From: Paenibacillus sp. S150 | Lineage (GTDB): Bacteria; Bacillota; Bacilli; Paenibacillales; Paenibacillaceae | Length of the DNA stretch: 64,000 nucleotides | Assembly: GCF_019352175.1 (NCBI RefSeq) | Contig: NZ_JACBYI010000002.1 | Location: forward strand, 364,934 to 428,933 | Direction: 5' to 3' | In this document: piece after piece, positions 25,816-35,000 of the stretch | Numbering within the stretch: position 1 is the stretch's first letter | Layout: each line of letters begins with the position of its first letter | Notes under the pieces: generated by a model | What the model was told of the DNA's origin: nothing | What the model saw: only the letters and a program-made list of their open reading frames with translations | The model's database searches: none | Position numbers and translations under genes: made by a program

Positions 25816-26727
25816 TTACCATTGAGCGTTGTCCCTGTTGGTATTAATGACTTCAAGAAAACGGTCCGGAAAATTGGTGTACACTCCATCCACCCCCCAA
25901 AGATAGGCTTTATCCATGTTGACTTGGTAATTCACCGTATAAGGCATCACCTTAAGTCCAGAATTCTTCACCTGCGCCACATAAGCTGAAGTGATTCCCT
26001 GAAAGTTTGGACTGATTCCCGCTGCGTATGATTTCACGTCCGCCAGGTATGATTCCGAGACTCTCGATGCGGCATAATTATTCCATACGAGCTGATATAA
26101 CGGAATAGCCGGATTGATTTGGTGAAACTTACGCAAGCTGGCTGCACTAAATGAATGAATGGCTACCTCTTTTTCCAAATCATATTTCGTAATATATTCG
26201 TTTATTAAGGATTCAATATTATTGTTTGGAGTAGAATCCTTGATTTCAAGAATATATTTGATATTTTTGCCAAAAGTATCAAACACCTGCTCAAGTGTGG
26301 GAATTGTAATGCCTGCATAGCTCTCCCTGGCAAACATCGGATACGCCTTGTTGAACCATGACCCTGCGTCAAGCCGAGTAATCTGCTCTAAGGTCATGTT
26401 TTTAACATATCCTTTTCCATTGGTTGTGCGATTAACGCTCTCATCATGAATCACGACAGGAATATGATCCATGGTTAAGTGGATGTCCAGCTCAATGAAA
26501 TCCGCCTTCATACCGATTGCCAGTTCGAAAGCCGGCAGTGTGTTCTCAGGAGCATATCCTGAAGCGCCGCGGTGGGCAATCGTATAGACATTACCCGCAG
26601 GATCAATTAATTCTTTGACCTTAACCCGAATCCATGGGGAATAAGCATACAGTGTTGCAGACAAGAAAATAAACAATAAAACATGTACTCCGGTAAAATA
26701 AGCTTTATGTCTGTAGATTTTCATCAT
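25816..26727 (-). CDS. Membrane-anchored glycerophosphodiester phosphodiesterase
   Basis: It hydrolyses glycerophosphodiesters to glycerol-3-phosphate and an alcohol. The 303-residue chain has one N-terminal hydrophobic helix (about 11-30) that anchors or exports it. The GDPD domain (about 48-298) shows H52-R53 (AHRGASGYAPENT), E79-x-D81 (IELDIHL) and H94 (VVIHDESVNRTTNGKG), the metal and catalytic residues. It is likely to act outside the membrane on lipid or teichoic-acid breakdown products. The start is one of two adjacent ATGs with GAGG ~9 nt upstream. It is a single gene, convergent with the WYL regulator. Confidence 0.92.
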   Translation of the reverse strand: MMKIYRHKAYFTGVHVLLFIFLSATLYAYSPWIRVKVKELIDPAGNVYTIAHRGASGYAPENTLPAFELAIGMKADFIELDIHLTMDHIPVVIHDESVNRTTNGKGYVKNMTLEQITRLDAGSWFNKAYPMFARESYAGITIPTLEQVFDTFGKNIKYILEIKDSTPNNNIESLINEYITKYDLEKEVAIHSFSAASLRKFHQINPAIPLYQLVWNNYAASRVSESYLADVKSYAAGISPNFQGITSAYVAQVKNSGLKVMPYTVNYQVNMDKAYLWGVDGVYTNFPDRFLEVINTNRDNAQW

Positions 26728-26899
26728 TGAGCTGTCCTCTTTTTCTATATCTCATCCTTTATTGGCGTAAATCTTATATTAACAGTAAGGCTGATTGAAT
26801 TCCACAGTTTTCAGCAATGGCTCCCCTTTGCTCTGTATTGTTGTTCAAGGCCTAAAGGGGGTAATACTCGGTGAAGGCCGCTTCAGTTAAGCGATGATG

Positions 26900-27156
26900 A
26901 GCTCAAGGCGAACCACAGGAGAGCCTCCAAACGCGGTACGAATGTTGCCGAATTAGATGTATCCATGCTGGATGCTGTTGTGCGGCTTATCCGCCTGCTG
27001 GATAAACCGGCCGTCAAGACCAGTCATATTGATGAGGCGATCAAGGCACTCTCGGTCACGCTGACCGACGAAGAAGCAGAACAGTTGGAAGCGTCGTATC
27101 CCCCTCGTGCCGATCCGGTGGTTAAAGTTCGTTACGGCACTATACAACCGCTCCAA
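26900..27156 (+). pseudogene. Chimeric relic: AraC_N fragment fused to aldo/keto reductase C-terminus
   Basis: One open frame reads NVAELDVSMLDAVVRLIRLL, which resembles the conserved block of the AraC_N (type II cupin) domain. It then passes without a stop into VKTSHIDEAIKALSVTLTDE and EEAEQLEASYPPRADPV, which resembles the last ~35 residues of aldo/keto reductases. Neither protein is otherwise present. The simplest reading is a deletion that joined the middle of a regulator gene to the end of its neighbour. There is no plausible start signal. The preceding 26728-26900 holds nothing I can recognise. Confidence 0.55.
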
Positions 27157-27212
27157 AAGCGCTTAATATTTTCTATAGCGAACCGCTTTAGTTTATTAAG
27201 AAGGAGACATAG

Positions 27213-28406
27213 GTGACAATGCTGGAGCCAAACCTAACCAACCAATTGAAAAAAACGCTGAGGGCAAGTATCGGCAGCAGGGAAATCGCCGGTGCAAACT
27301 TCATGGTGATCAAGGACGGCAACGAAGTTTTTTATCATGAAGACGGCTGGGCCGATCTTGAGTCTGGGCGCCCTGTTGCAAGGGATTCGATTTTCCGTTT
27401 GTATTCGATGACGAAGCCGGTTACCGCCACGGCCGTTATGATGCTGCTGGAGCGTGGGGATATCGATTTGTTCGATCCGGTAAGCCACTATATCCCGGGC
27501 TTCAAAAACCAGCAGGTTGAGAGAAACGGCGGGCTGGTACCGGTCAGCCGGGAAGTCAATATTCAGGATTTGCTCAACATGACATCTGGGCTGGTGTATG
27601 GCGGAACCGACAAGGCCGGGCAGCACACAGAGGCCTTATTCCAGGAGCTGGGCAGCCGTCTATACGGTGAAAACCCAATGGGCACCATGGAATTCGCCAA
27701 CCGTTTGGGACAAGGTCCTCTTTCGTTCGAGCCGGGATCATACTGGCAGTACGGAACGTCGGCGGATGTCCTTGGAGCAATTGTGGAAGCGGTTAGCGGC
27801 ATGCGGTATGGTGAATTTTTGAAGAAGGAAATCTTTGAGCCGCTGGAAATGAAAGATACCGGTTTCTGGCTGCCTGAAGAAAAAAGAGCCCGCCTGGCGA
27901 AAACCTATCAGGATGACGGCGAAGGCGGCTTGAAGCTGTACGCAGAAAGCCATCTGGGCATCAGCCATCAGCTGGACCGCAATCCGGCATTCGAGTCGGG
28001 CGGAGCGGGCCTTGCGTCCACGATTGACGATGCCGCCAAATTTACGACGATGCTGATGAAGCAAGGCAGCTTAAACGGTCATCAATTGCTGCAGCCCAGA
28101 ACGGTTCAGTATTTAACATCGCCTTCCTTAACCGCTTGGCAGCAAAAGGGCTTCGATACGTGGCATACCTTGAGCGGACATACCTACGGCAACCTGATGC
28201 GCATCCTGAACGACACCGGGAAAGCCGGGATTATCGGCGGCAAAGGCGAATACGGCTGGGACGGCTGGCTTGGGGCGTACTTCTGCAACAGTCCTCAAGA
28301 CGGTCTGACCATACTATTTATGATCCAGAAAAAAGATGCCGGTACGATGGCGATTACCCGCAAGCTGCGCAATATTGTATTCAGCTCCTTGCAGGCGGCA
28401 CAATAA
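27213..28406 (+). CDS. Serine hydrolase, beta-lactamase/EstB family
   Basis: A 397-residue class C beta-lactamase-fold hydrolase. SMTK in RLYSMTKPVTATAVMMLLE (about residue 67) gives the nucleophilic Ser and the Lys. The second motif Tyr is probably in WQYGTSADVLGAIVE, and HTYGNLMRI lies near the third motif position. No signal peptide is present, so a cytoplasmic esterase or beta-lactone/ester hydrolase is more likely than an antibiotic-degrading enzyme. GTG 27213 has AAGGAG 6 nt upstream; an ATG two codons later is an alternative. It ends with a terminator shared with the convergent GH2 gene. Confidence 0.85.
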   Translation: MTMLEPNLTNQLKKTLRASIGSREIAGANFMVIKDGNEVFYHEDGWADLESGRPVARDSIFRLYSMTKPVTATAVMMLLERGDIDLFDPVSHYIPGFKNQQVERNGGLVPVSREVNIQDLLNMTSGLVYGGTDKAGQHTEALFQELGSRLYGENPMGTMEFANRLGQGPLSFEPGSYWQYGTSADVLGAIVEAVSGMRYGEFLKKEIFEPLEMKDTGFWLPEEKRARLAKTYQDDGEGGLKLYAESHLGISHQLDRNPAFESGGAGLASTIDDAAKFTTMLMKQGSLNGHQLLQPRTVQYLTSPSLTAWQQKGFDTWHTLSGHTYGNLMRILNDTGKAGIIGGKGEYGWDGWLGAYFCNSPQDGLTILFMIQKKDAGTMAITRKLRNIVFSSLQAAQ

Positions 28407-28446
28407 AAGGAAATATCGTATATCAGAATACTCGCTAAACGGAACT

Positions 28447-28490
28447 GACAAAAGCAGCCCGCCCTTTGCCGGGGATGGACTGCTTTTGTT
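28447..28490. terminator. Bidirectional terminator
   Basis: ACAAAAGCAG ... CTGCTTTTGT forms a stem with A and T runs on both sides, between the convergent serine hydrolase and GH2 genes. Confidence 0.8.
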
Positions 28491-28515
28491 GTCATCACAC
28501 GAATTTAATCTTCAG

Positions 28516-30330
28516 TCAGTTGGCCATATTCGGCAATATAGCCACAGCGCTACCGTTTTTCTGCCCCAAATTAACCTGCCGGATCTTCTCCGGCGCCACT
28601 TTCGGCTTCCGGTCCTCGGTCAGCAGGCCGTTCACCTCATGCTGCACGTCCGTAAGCTGCGTATAACAGTAGCCGGAAATAAACGGAATTGCTGTAATTG
28701 CCCCGGTTATACTGCCGAACCGCTCCAGGAAAGCTTCCTCGGTATCCACCTGATTGCCGTAACCCCAGCCCTGTCCGCTTTTGAAGGCAATGCCTCCAAA
28801 CTCGCTGATGATAATCGGTTGTCCTTTGTAGCTGTAGCCTTGGGCGAACGCAAACTTCCATTCGTTATAAGTACCGCTGCTGCCCGTAATCGAGTGCTTA
28901 TCCTTGTAGGTTTCGTACAAATCCTCGCCCCGCTCCACATAATCGTGAAGGGTCAAAATATCGGAAACCGTATGCTCCCATCCGTCATTGGTGATGACCG
29001 GTCGATATGGATCGATGGATTTGGTCAAATGATAAATGCCTTCCGTGAACCTTTGCTGCCGGATTTCATGGATAATATTTTGAATACCCCAGGATTCGTT
29101 AAAAGGCACCCAGGTGATAATGCAGGGATGATTGTACTGCTGCTGCACGGCCTCCAGCCATTCCTTGGTAAACCGCTCTACGGCCTCATCGTTAAATTCA
29201 TAAGCGGCCGCCATTTCGGACCAGACCAGCATGCCTTTGACATCGCACCAGTACAGGAACCGGGCGTCTTCGATCTTCATATGCTTGCGCAAGCCGTTGT
29301 AGCCCATCCCGGCGATTGCCTCGATATCTTCTATCAGCGCGTCCTCGGACGGAGGCGTCAAATGACTTTCGGGCCAGTAGCCCTGATCCAGGATCAGTCT
29401 TTGGTAAAGGGGAATATTGTTCAGCAGGATTTGGCCGCCCTTGATCGAGATTTTACGCATGCCGAAATAAGAGCCGACCCTATCGATCTCCCGTTCTCCT
29501 TCGTACAGCACAAATTCCGCGTCAAACAGATTCGGATTGCCCGGCGACCACAGGTTTTGCAGCCATGGGCCGTTGATGCCGCTCATCATGCCGGTTTCCA
29601 CGGTCAGCGAGGCTCTGTCCACCGAAAGGCTCAGCTTTCTTACCGTTTCGTCCTTAAATGTAATTTCCGTCTCCAGCCGGAGATCCTTTTTGTCTTTCGT
29701 ACCGTGCATGCTGAAATCAAACCGGATCATCTGGCGGTCGATGTCCGGCGTCATTTTCACCTTGTCCAGGCGGGTTTCATGGACATGCTCGAGCCAAACG
29801 CTTTTCCAAATGCCTGTCGTCTGCACATAAAACGAATCATGATTGCGGCCGGCCCAGCGCTGCTTCCCCCGGGGCTGAAGACAGCTGTCGCTGTCTTCCA
29901 CCTTCAGCACGATTTCATTTTCGTCCTCTTGCATAAGCAGGCCGGTAATATCAAAGGAAAACCGGGCGTACGCCCCTTCATGCTCCCCCGCAAAGCTGCC
30001 GTTCACCCAGCAGGCCGCTTTATAATCCACGCCTTCGAAATGCAGCATCGTCCGCTTCCCTTCCGCCTCCGGAGAAAGCGTCAGTTTTCTGCGGTACCAG
30101 ATCTGCGGATGGAATTTCTCCTCGCCGATCCCGCTCGCCACAGTCTCATAGGTAAATGGAACGTTTATTTTTTGCGCGGCCGGAAAATGGTCCATAAAGC
30201 GCTCCGCATCGCCGGCTTTGGCATCATCGAAGCTGAAATCCCACTCCCCGTTAAGATCCAGCCAATGGCTGCGCACAAATTGGGGCCGCGGATAGTTTTT
30301 TATATAAAATTTCGTAGCTGCTGCTGGCAC
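28516..30330 (-). CDS. Glycoside hydrolase family 2 (beta-galactosidase/glucuronidase-like)
   Basis: A 604-residue cytoplasmic retaining glycosidase. The N-terminal sugar-binding domain (about 15-185), an Ig-like domain (~188-295) and a TIM barrel (~296-590) are in GH2 order. The acid/base is E412 (VPFNESWG) and the nucleophile E510 (IIISEFGG). The compact length and QPRGKQRWAGRNHDSFYVQT resemble the GH2 group common in Paenibacillus whose substrates are unsettled. There is no signal peptide, so it would act on imported oligosaccharides. It is divergent from an AraC regulator with ~135 bp between starts, which makes that protein its probable activator. Confidence 0.9.
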   Translation of the reverse strand: MPAAATKFYIKNYPRPQFVRSHWLDLNGEWDFSFDDAKAGDAERFMDHFPAAQKINVPFTYETVASGIGEEKFHPQIWYRRKLTLSPEAEGKRTMLHFEGVDYKAACWVNGSFAGEHEGAYARFSFDITGLLMQEDENEIVLKVEDSDSCLQPRGKQRWAGRNHDSFYVQTTGIWKSVWLEHVHETRLDKVKMTPDIDRQMIRFDFSMHGTKDKKDLRLETEITFKDETVRKLSLSVDRASLTVETGMMSGINGPWLQNLWSPGNPNLFDAEFVLYEGEREIDRVGSYFGMRKISIKGGQILLNNIPLYQRLILDQGYWPESHLTPPSEDALIEDIEAIAGMGYNGLRKHMKIEDARFLYWCDVKGMLVWSEMAAAYEFNDEAVERFTKEWLEAVQQQYNHPCIITWVPFNESWGIQNIIHEIRQQRFTEGIYHLTKSIDPYRPVITNDGWEHTVSDILTLHDYVERGEDLYETYKDKHSITGSSGTYNEWKFAFAQGYSYKGQPIIISEFGGIAFKSGQGWGYGNQVDTEEAFLERFGSITGAITAIPFISGYCYTQLTDVQHEVNGLLTEDRKPKVAPEKIRQVNLGQKNGSAVAILPNMAN

Positions 30331-30465
30331 TTTGGCACCTATCCTCTCTCATTACTGAAATATTATCTGTATTTCTTATCACAGATTACTATCTTGTTCA
30401 TTAAAAGAAAATGATTTATCCTATTTAATGACTGATCTATAATCTTTTCGGGGAGTGGAGCTTGT

Positions 30466-31257
30466 TTGATACAGCTTAAGAGATGCGGCTATAACGTGAT
30501 TCATCCGGAGGGCTTCACCGTTGATCGCCCGGGAGGCTCCGGCGATTATGTTTTTGTGTTTTTCCGGAGCAAAATGGAGCTTCAAATCCGATCACAAACG
30601 GTGATGGCTGAACCTAACACATTTATTATTTATAACAAAAACAGCCCGTATTTCTACCGGGATGCTGAACAGCCGCTGATTCATGATTGGTTCCATTTTG
30701 ATATGGAGGCTGCGGATGCTTTTTTTGATCGGCTGAACCTTCCTTTGGATACCTTAATCAAGGCATATGACCCCTTCTATATCTCCAGAAAAGTGAACGA
30801 TATTCATTGGGAGAATCTGCAAAACGGAACCTTCCGCAATGAAATTACCGATTATACCATTCGTTGCCTTTTTATGAAGCTTAGCGATATCCGAAATCAT
30901 GTGGAGTCCCGTAATCAAGTCAGTAAATACTATGATCAGTTCCTGAACCTGCGGAATGAGGTTTTCAACGCTCCTTCGACTTGGTATACAGTAGAAGCTT
31001 TGGCGGATAAGCTGAATATGAGCCGTTCCTATTTTCAGCATATGTACAAACAAATCTTTGGGATATCAGTAATAAACGACATCATCCTCAACAGACTGGG
31101 ATATGCCTCATATTTACTGAAGAACACCCCGTATGCGATAAGCCAGGTTTCCGGCATTTGCGGGTATGAGAACGATGTGCATTTTATGCGGCAGTTTAAA
31201 AAGTTCGTAGGCTTAACCCCGAGTGAATACAGAGGAAGGTCTGATGTTGAAAGTTAG
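30466..31257 (+). CDS. AraC family regulator (likely of the GH2 gene)
   Basis: A 263-residue transcription factor. The N-terminal ~130 residues form a cupin-like sensing domain (FIIYNKNSPYFYRDAEQPLI, HDWFHFDMEAADAFFDRLNL). The C-terminal ~95 residues carry the paired AraC HTH (YTVEALADKLNMSRSYFQHM, AISQVSGICGYENDVHFMRQ, FKKFVGLTPSEYR). The start is TTG 30466 with GGGGAG about 10 nt upstream. It shares a short divergent region with the GH2 gene. The convergent neighbour, another AraC gene, ends only 15 bp away. Confidence 0.88.
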   Translation: MIQLKRCGYNVIHPEGFTVDRPGGSGDYVFVFFRSKMELQIRSQTVMAEPNTFIIYNKNSPYFYRDAEQPLIHDWFHFDMEAADAFFDRLNLPLDTLIKAYDPFYISRKVNDIHWENLQNGTFRNEITDYTIRCLFMKLSDIRNHVESRNQVSKYYDQFLNLRNEVFNAPSTWYTVEALADKLNMSRSYFQHMYKQIFGISVINDIILNRLGYASYLLKNTPYAISQVSGICGYENDVHFMRQFKKFVGLTPSEYRGRSDVES

Positions 31258-31272
31258 TGTAGACAAAGTCTC

Positions 31273-32127
31273 CTATTGAACAAGAGCCAGCTTGCGGGAG
31301 GTTTTCCGGTACGTTGTGGGCGACATCCCTTTTTTAGCTGTAAATTGTTTAATGAAGTAGGTGTCATACTCAAATCCGGTGGAATGTGCAATTTCATTCA
31401 GGTTCATATCTGTATGCGTTAAAAGCTCCCCCGCAACCTTCAGACGGTGCGAAAGCAAGTAGCCAACGGCTGTATTTCCGCATCGCTCCCGGAACAGCTT
31501 ATTGAGGGATACGCGATTCAAACGGGCGCAATTCGTTAAATCTTTCAACGCAATCCTGTTGGGATAATTAGTGTGTATATAATCCATTACCAGATCAACA
31601 GGTGAATGCTCTCTATCACGGTTCAAATCCTCAAGCAGCCCTAACATTTGGATCAGGTATTTTTTTATTCTGCACACCCATAGTTCATCACTTTGGGCAT
31701 ACACCTCTGTTCCAAGCACAAAAAACCATTCCAATAAAATTGGAAATGCTTTTTCGGTTACACGGGGTACCCCTGAATTTAAATGATCACCTTGAAAAAG
31801 TGAAAGACCCGTTTGTATTCTCGGATTGGCGGGAAAGTAATCCTCTGGACCAGAAAGAGTGACAGTGTTAAGGAAATCCGGATGAAAGCTGAAGGATTGT
31901 GCAGCTACGTCATTCATCTCAATTATCTGTATCTCAGCATCTTCAGCCAAGCAAAGCACACCGGGGGCAGCGATAGCTATTGGCCGTGCATTTAATGTGC
32001 CGCTGATGCTCCCGGACGTAACAAACAGCAGAGTATAACGTTCCGGATAGGGAAGAATATTAAAATCCTCCACTGCTGCAAATTCAATGTGAACCGTGCG
32101 TTTTTTATATCGGTCAATTTGCGGCAT
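31273..32127 (-). CDS. AraC family regulator (likely of the epoxide hydrolase gene)
   Basis: A ~284-residue regulator with an N-terminal cupin (YTLLFVTSGSISGTLNARPI) and a C-terminal AraC HTH pair (ALKDLTNCARLNRVSLNKLF, LNEIAHSTGFEYDTYFIKQF, TAKKGMSPTTYRK). ATG 32127 has AGGTG 6 nt upstream; a GTG three codons earlier is the alternative. It is divergent from the epoxide hydrolase gene with ~105 bp between starts, which suggests control of that gene or of itself. It is not similar in detail to the neighbouring AraC protein, so a recent duplication is unlikely. Confidence 0.87.
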   Translation of the reverse strand: MPQIDRYKKRTVHIEFAAVEDFNILPYPERYTLLFVTSGSISGTLNARPIAIAAPGVLCLAEDAEIQIIEMNDVAAQSFSFHPDFLNTVTLSGPEDYFPANPRIQTGLSLFQGDHLNSGVPRVTEKAFPILLEWFFVLGTEVYAQSDELWVCRIKKYLIQMLGLLEDLNRDREHSPVDLVMDYIHTNYPNRIALKDLTNCARLNRVSLNKLFRERCGNTAVGYLLSHRLKVAGELLTHTDMNLNEIAHSTGFEYDTYFIKQFTAKKGMSPTTYRKTSRKLALVQ

Positions 32128-32232
32128 CGTCGTCACCTGTCCAATAGTATAGTCAAATGCTTCATTTATAACAGTGTATCACACAAAATCAAGAGATATA
32201 ATAACGATGTGCTACGGGAAGGAGAGTCCATT

Positions 32233-33399
32233 ATGACTGTTGAACGTTTTCAAATCCAGGTATCTGATGAAGTGCTTGACGACCTGAAATACAGGCTGGA
32301 TCACGTCCGCTGGCCCGGCCAATTGCAAGACTCCGGTTGGGAAAGAGGTACGGAATTAGGTTATTTGCAATCGCTTGTTTCGTATTGGCGGGACGATTTT
32401 GACTGGCGTGCACAAGAAGCCGAATTGAACCGCTTCTCCCAGTTTCGCAGTACGGTTGACGGAATAGCTGTACACTTCGTGCATGAGCGCGGCACAGGGC
32501 CTAATCCCATCCCCCTGATTCTTACCCACGGCTGGCCGGACAGTTACTTGCGTTACCGGAAGATTATCCCTCTGCTTACTGATCCCGCTTCTTATGGCGG
32601 TGACCCTGAGGACTCCTTCGATGTCATTGTCCCTTCACTGCCCGGGTTTGGCTTCTCCGGCCGTCCTGGCCACAGTGGAATCAACAATTCACGTGTTTCC
32701 GGAATATGGGCTAAGCTCATGACCGAAGAACTCGGCTACAGCAGGTTTGCTGCCGCAGGCGGGGATATGGGCTCAGGTGTTACAAGATATCTTGCAGCAA
32801 GCCATCCCGAACTGCTCATAGGAATCCATCTGACCGACATCGGCATCATCAGAGATCTGCTGGCTTCACAAGCTCAGGCAGAGCTTTCGGAAGAAGAGCT
32901 GCGATACAAGCAGCAGGCTCAGGAGTGGATTTCCCTTGAAGGCGCCTATATGTCCATTCAATCGACCAAGCCGCAGACGCTTAGCTTTGGACTATCCGAT
33001 TCACCCGTAGGGCTGGCTGCCTGGCTGGTTGAGAAATTCCGTTCATGGAGCGATTGCAGCGGTGATCTGGAGCTTAGATTTAGCAAAAACGAGCTGCTCA
33101 CCAATATTATGATCTATTGGGTCACCAACACGATTGGATCATCGGCGCATATGTATTATGAGAATACGCATTCCTTGCCTTCACTCGGCCGCATAGAGGT
33201 ACCGGCAGGCATTGCGCTTTTCCCGGCAGATATCCTGCTGCCGCCCAGAACATGGGCTGAGCGCAGCCTGAATATAACCCGCTGGACTTCAATGCCCCGC
33301 GGTGGACATTTTACCGCCATGGAAGAACCGGAGCTGCTGGCCGAGGACATCCGCGCCTTCTACAGACCTTTTCGGACCTCAAGATCAGAGCAGCTGTAG
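32233..33399 (+). CDS. Epoxide hydrolase (EHN-domain alpha/beta hydrolase)
   Basis: A 388-residue microsomal-type epoxide hydrolase that would open an epoxide by a hydroxyalkyl-enzyme intermediate. The N-terminal EHN domain (about 5-110: VSDEVLDDLKYRLDHVRWPG) precedes the alpha/beta core. The oxyanion motif HGWP is at 99-102, nucleophile D178 (AAGGDMGSGVTRYLA) and catalytic H359 (PRGGHFTAMEEPE). The ATG at 32233 is chosen because GGAAGGAG lies 8 nt upstream; the frame is open further 5' but resembles nothing there. The gene is divergent from an AraC regulator, and its 3' end overlaps the convergent esterase gene by 15 bp. Confidence 0.9.
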   Translation: MTVERFQIQVSDEVLDDLKYRLDHVRWPGQLQDSGWERGTELGYLQSLVSYWRDDFDWRAQEAELNRFSQFRSTVDGIAVHFVHERGTGPNPIPLILTHGWPDSYLRYRKIIPLLTDPASYGGDPEDSFDVIVPSLPGFGFSGRPGHSGINNSRVSGIWAKLMTEELGYSRFAAAGGDMGSGVTRYLAASHPELLIGIHLTDIGIIRDLLASQAQAELSEEELRYKQQAQEWISLEGAYMSIQSTKPQTLSFGLSDSPVGLAAWLVEKFRSWSDCSGDLELRFSKNELLTNIMIYWVTNTIGSSAHMYYENTHSLPSLGRIEVPAGIALFPADILLPPRTWAERSLNITRWTSMPRGGHFTAMEEPELLAEDIRAFYRPFRTSRSEQL

Positions 33400-34356
33400 G
33401 GCTTTCAGCAAGGCGTGTTCACTTGATTTGGCGCCTTCCCGTGAATAATGGGCATCCGGATATATCGGCGACAGATGATGGTACCCTGGATAGACATGCA
33501 GCTCTGCCGGGACACCGTCAAAAACCAGCTGTTTTACGAATAGCAGCGCTTCATCGATGAATAAATCAACGGTACCTATATTCATATACACAGGCGGCAA
33601 CCCGGCCAGTGATGCTGCACGCGCTGGCACATAATACTCACTTTCCGCCTCCCGGCCGGGCTCATGCCCCAATACTGCTTTCCAGCCAAAATAATTGCTT
33701 GGCCGGGTCCAGATAAACTCTCCGGCATACGGGTGATCCGGCGTTATGCTTGTCCGGTCATCCAGCATAGGTCTCAATAGTCTAAGATGATGGACCGTGA
33801 ATTCCCTCTGATCACGAATGTATAATGCCAGCCCGGCTGCTAATCCGCCGCCGGCGCTTCCGCCCGCGAGGGCAATCCTCTGTATATCTATCCCCAGTTC
33901 CTCTGCATGCTCAATACACCATTTTAGGCCGGAATAGCAGTCTTGCAGCTGACTGGGCTGAACATGCTCGGGAGCCAAGCCGTAGTACACAGATACGCAG
34001 CAAAAACTATGCTGTGCAGCAAGTGACGCATTAGCCGGACGATCAACGACTGGACTGCCCAGGACCATTCCGCCCCCGTGAATCCAATAATATAGAGGCA
34101 GCTTATTATATTCCGCTTGTTTTGGCCTAATGATTTCAATGCGAATATCCGGACCGCCAAAGTAACTTGGCACCCTCTGTTCCTCTAATACAACCGGGAA
34201 GATCTGCGTTACATCGGTCTGCGGCATCATTTGCGTCTGATTCTTACGCGATTCCATAAGTGCCGTTTCGGTAAGATCAGTTGTTGGTATTACATCGAGT
34301 ACACCGATGATTTCTTGATCAATCAGATGTCTGCTTCTGCTTGCTGGCTCACCCAT
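33385..34356 (-). CDS. Alpha/beta hydrolase, HSL-type carboxylesterase
   Basis: A 323-residue hormone-sensitive-lipase-family esterase. HGGG at 93-96 forms the oxyanion hole, S167 lies in LAGGSAGGGLAAGLAL, and the Asp is probably in NIGTVDLFIDEALL. The His is in VYPGYHHLSPIYP. The usual RLAPEH motif reads YGLAPEH. No signal peptide is present. It probably hydrolyses short-chain esters. The gene converges on, and overlaps by 15 bp, the epoxide hydrolase gene. A terminator must therefore be absent or lie inside coding sequence. Confidence 0.9.
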   Translation of the reverse strand: MGEPASRSRHLIDQEIIGVLDVIPTTDLTETALMESRKNQTQMMPQTDVTQIFPVVLEEQRVPSYFGGPDIRIEIIRPKQAEYNKLPLYYWIHGGGMVLGSPVVDRPANASLAAQHSFCCVSVYYGLAPEHVQPSQLQDCYSGLKWCIEHAEELGIDIQRIALAGGSAGGGLAAGLALYIRDQREFTVHHLRLLRPMLDDRTSITPDHPYAGEFIWTRPSNYFGWKAVLGHEPGREAESEYYVPARAASLAGLPPVYMNIGTVDLFIDEALLFVKQLVFDGVPAELHVYPGYHHLSPIYPDAHYSREGAKSSEHALLKALQLL

Positions 34357-34462
34357 ACCATAATCCCCTCATTTTCTTGGTTTTCCGTACCACCTTATTC
34401 TAAAAGATACAGGGAGCTTCGAACATGAAAACAATGATTTAGAATCATTGTCGGCATAAAAC

Positions 34463-34493
34463 AAAAAACACTGATGAAGAATCTTCACCAGTG
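34463..34493 (-). terminator. Terminator of the CD3324-like gene
   Basis: On the minus strand CACTGGTGAAG - ATT - CTTCATCAGTG, with one G-U pair, is followed by TTTTTTG just after the stop codon at 34500. Confidence 0.85.
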
Positions 34494-34499
34494 CCGTCT

Positions 34500-34769
34500 T
34501 TACTTTTTGTGCGAATATACAATTTTCTTAATGGTGTCGGCGGAGAGGAAATATTCCTTTGCCAGCCACTCGATACTAATGCCGCTATGAAAAGCATCTC
34601 TGATGCGCTCATTCCGCTGATCCAGCAGCCGTCTTCCTCCGCTCAGGCTTCCCCAATTCTTATAATCCGCCTCCAGCTTGGGAATATACAGTGTTTCTCC
34701 TTGGATATATTTTTGAATTTCCAGGATTAGCTTTTCGGGTAGAACTTTTGCTGCATTCCTGTATTTCAA
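34500..34769 (-). CDS. CD3324-family (Mor-like HTH) protein, 5' signals lost
   Basis: About 89 residues, starting KYRNAAKVLPEKLILEIQKY and continuing IQGETLYIPKLEADYKNWGS, with a C-terminal HTH (ISIEWLAKEYFLSADTIKKI). This is a small DNA-binding family common in Bacillota whose targets are unknown. The family's initiator Met aligns with a TTG codon at 34767-34769. No ribosome binding site lies upstream, because the sequence there belongs to a truncated nrdI on the other strand. The frame is open upstream to 34880, but that part does not resemble the family. Expression is therefore doubtful. Confidence 0.65.
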   Translation of the reverse strand: MKYRNAAKVLPEKLILEIQKYIQGETLYIPKLEADYKNWGSLSGGRRLLDQRNERIRDAFHSGISIEWLAKEYFLSADTIKKIVYSHKK

Positions 34770-34793
34770 GCTTGCCCGCCGATTCCAGAGAAG

Positions 34794-35000
34794 GTGTCTG
34801 CTTTCCTGAAGAACAATTATGCCAATCTCAGAGGAACCGCCGCCAGCGGCAACAAGAACTGGGGCGTGCTGTTCGCGCATAGCGCGGACTTGATTGCGGA
34901 CCGGTACAACGTGCCGGTTATCGGAAAATTCGAGCTATCGGGTACCTTTGGCGATGTGGAACGGATTAAACAGGAGGTGAGCCGGGTTGCGGCATATTGA
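34794..35000 (+). pseudogene. nrdI: 5'-truncated nrdI (flavodoxin-like RNR activator)
   Basis: The frame encodes the last 68 residues of NrdI: TAASGNKNWGVLFAHSADLI, DRYNVPVIGKFELSGTFGDV and an ERIKQEVSRV end. NrdI is a ~120-130-residue flavoprotein that helps assemble the manganese-tyrosyl cofactor of NrdF. The N-terminal half, with the DSKTGN phosphate loop and the FVLVTYT segment, is missing. Upstream sequence instead is the start of a CD3324-like gene on the opposite strand. The fragment ends overlapping the nrdE start, as in intact nrdIE operons, so only the 5' side was lost. Confidence 0.85.

Noticed and set aside
28336..30414. 692-residue open frame on the plus strand
   Set aside because: It lies antisense to the GH2 gene, whose catalytic motifs and codon pattern are clear. 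The product has no recognisable domain and arises from high-GC codon bias.
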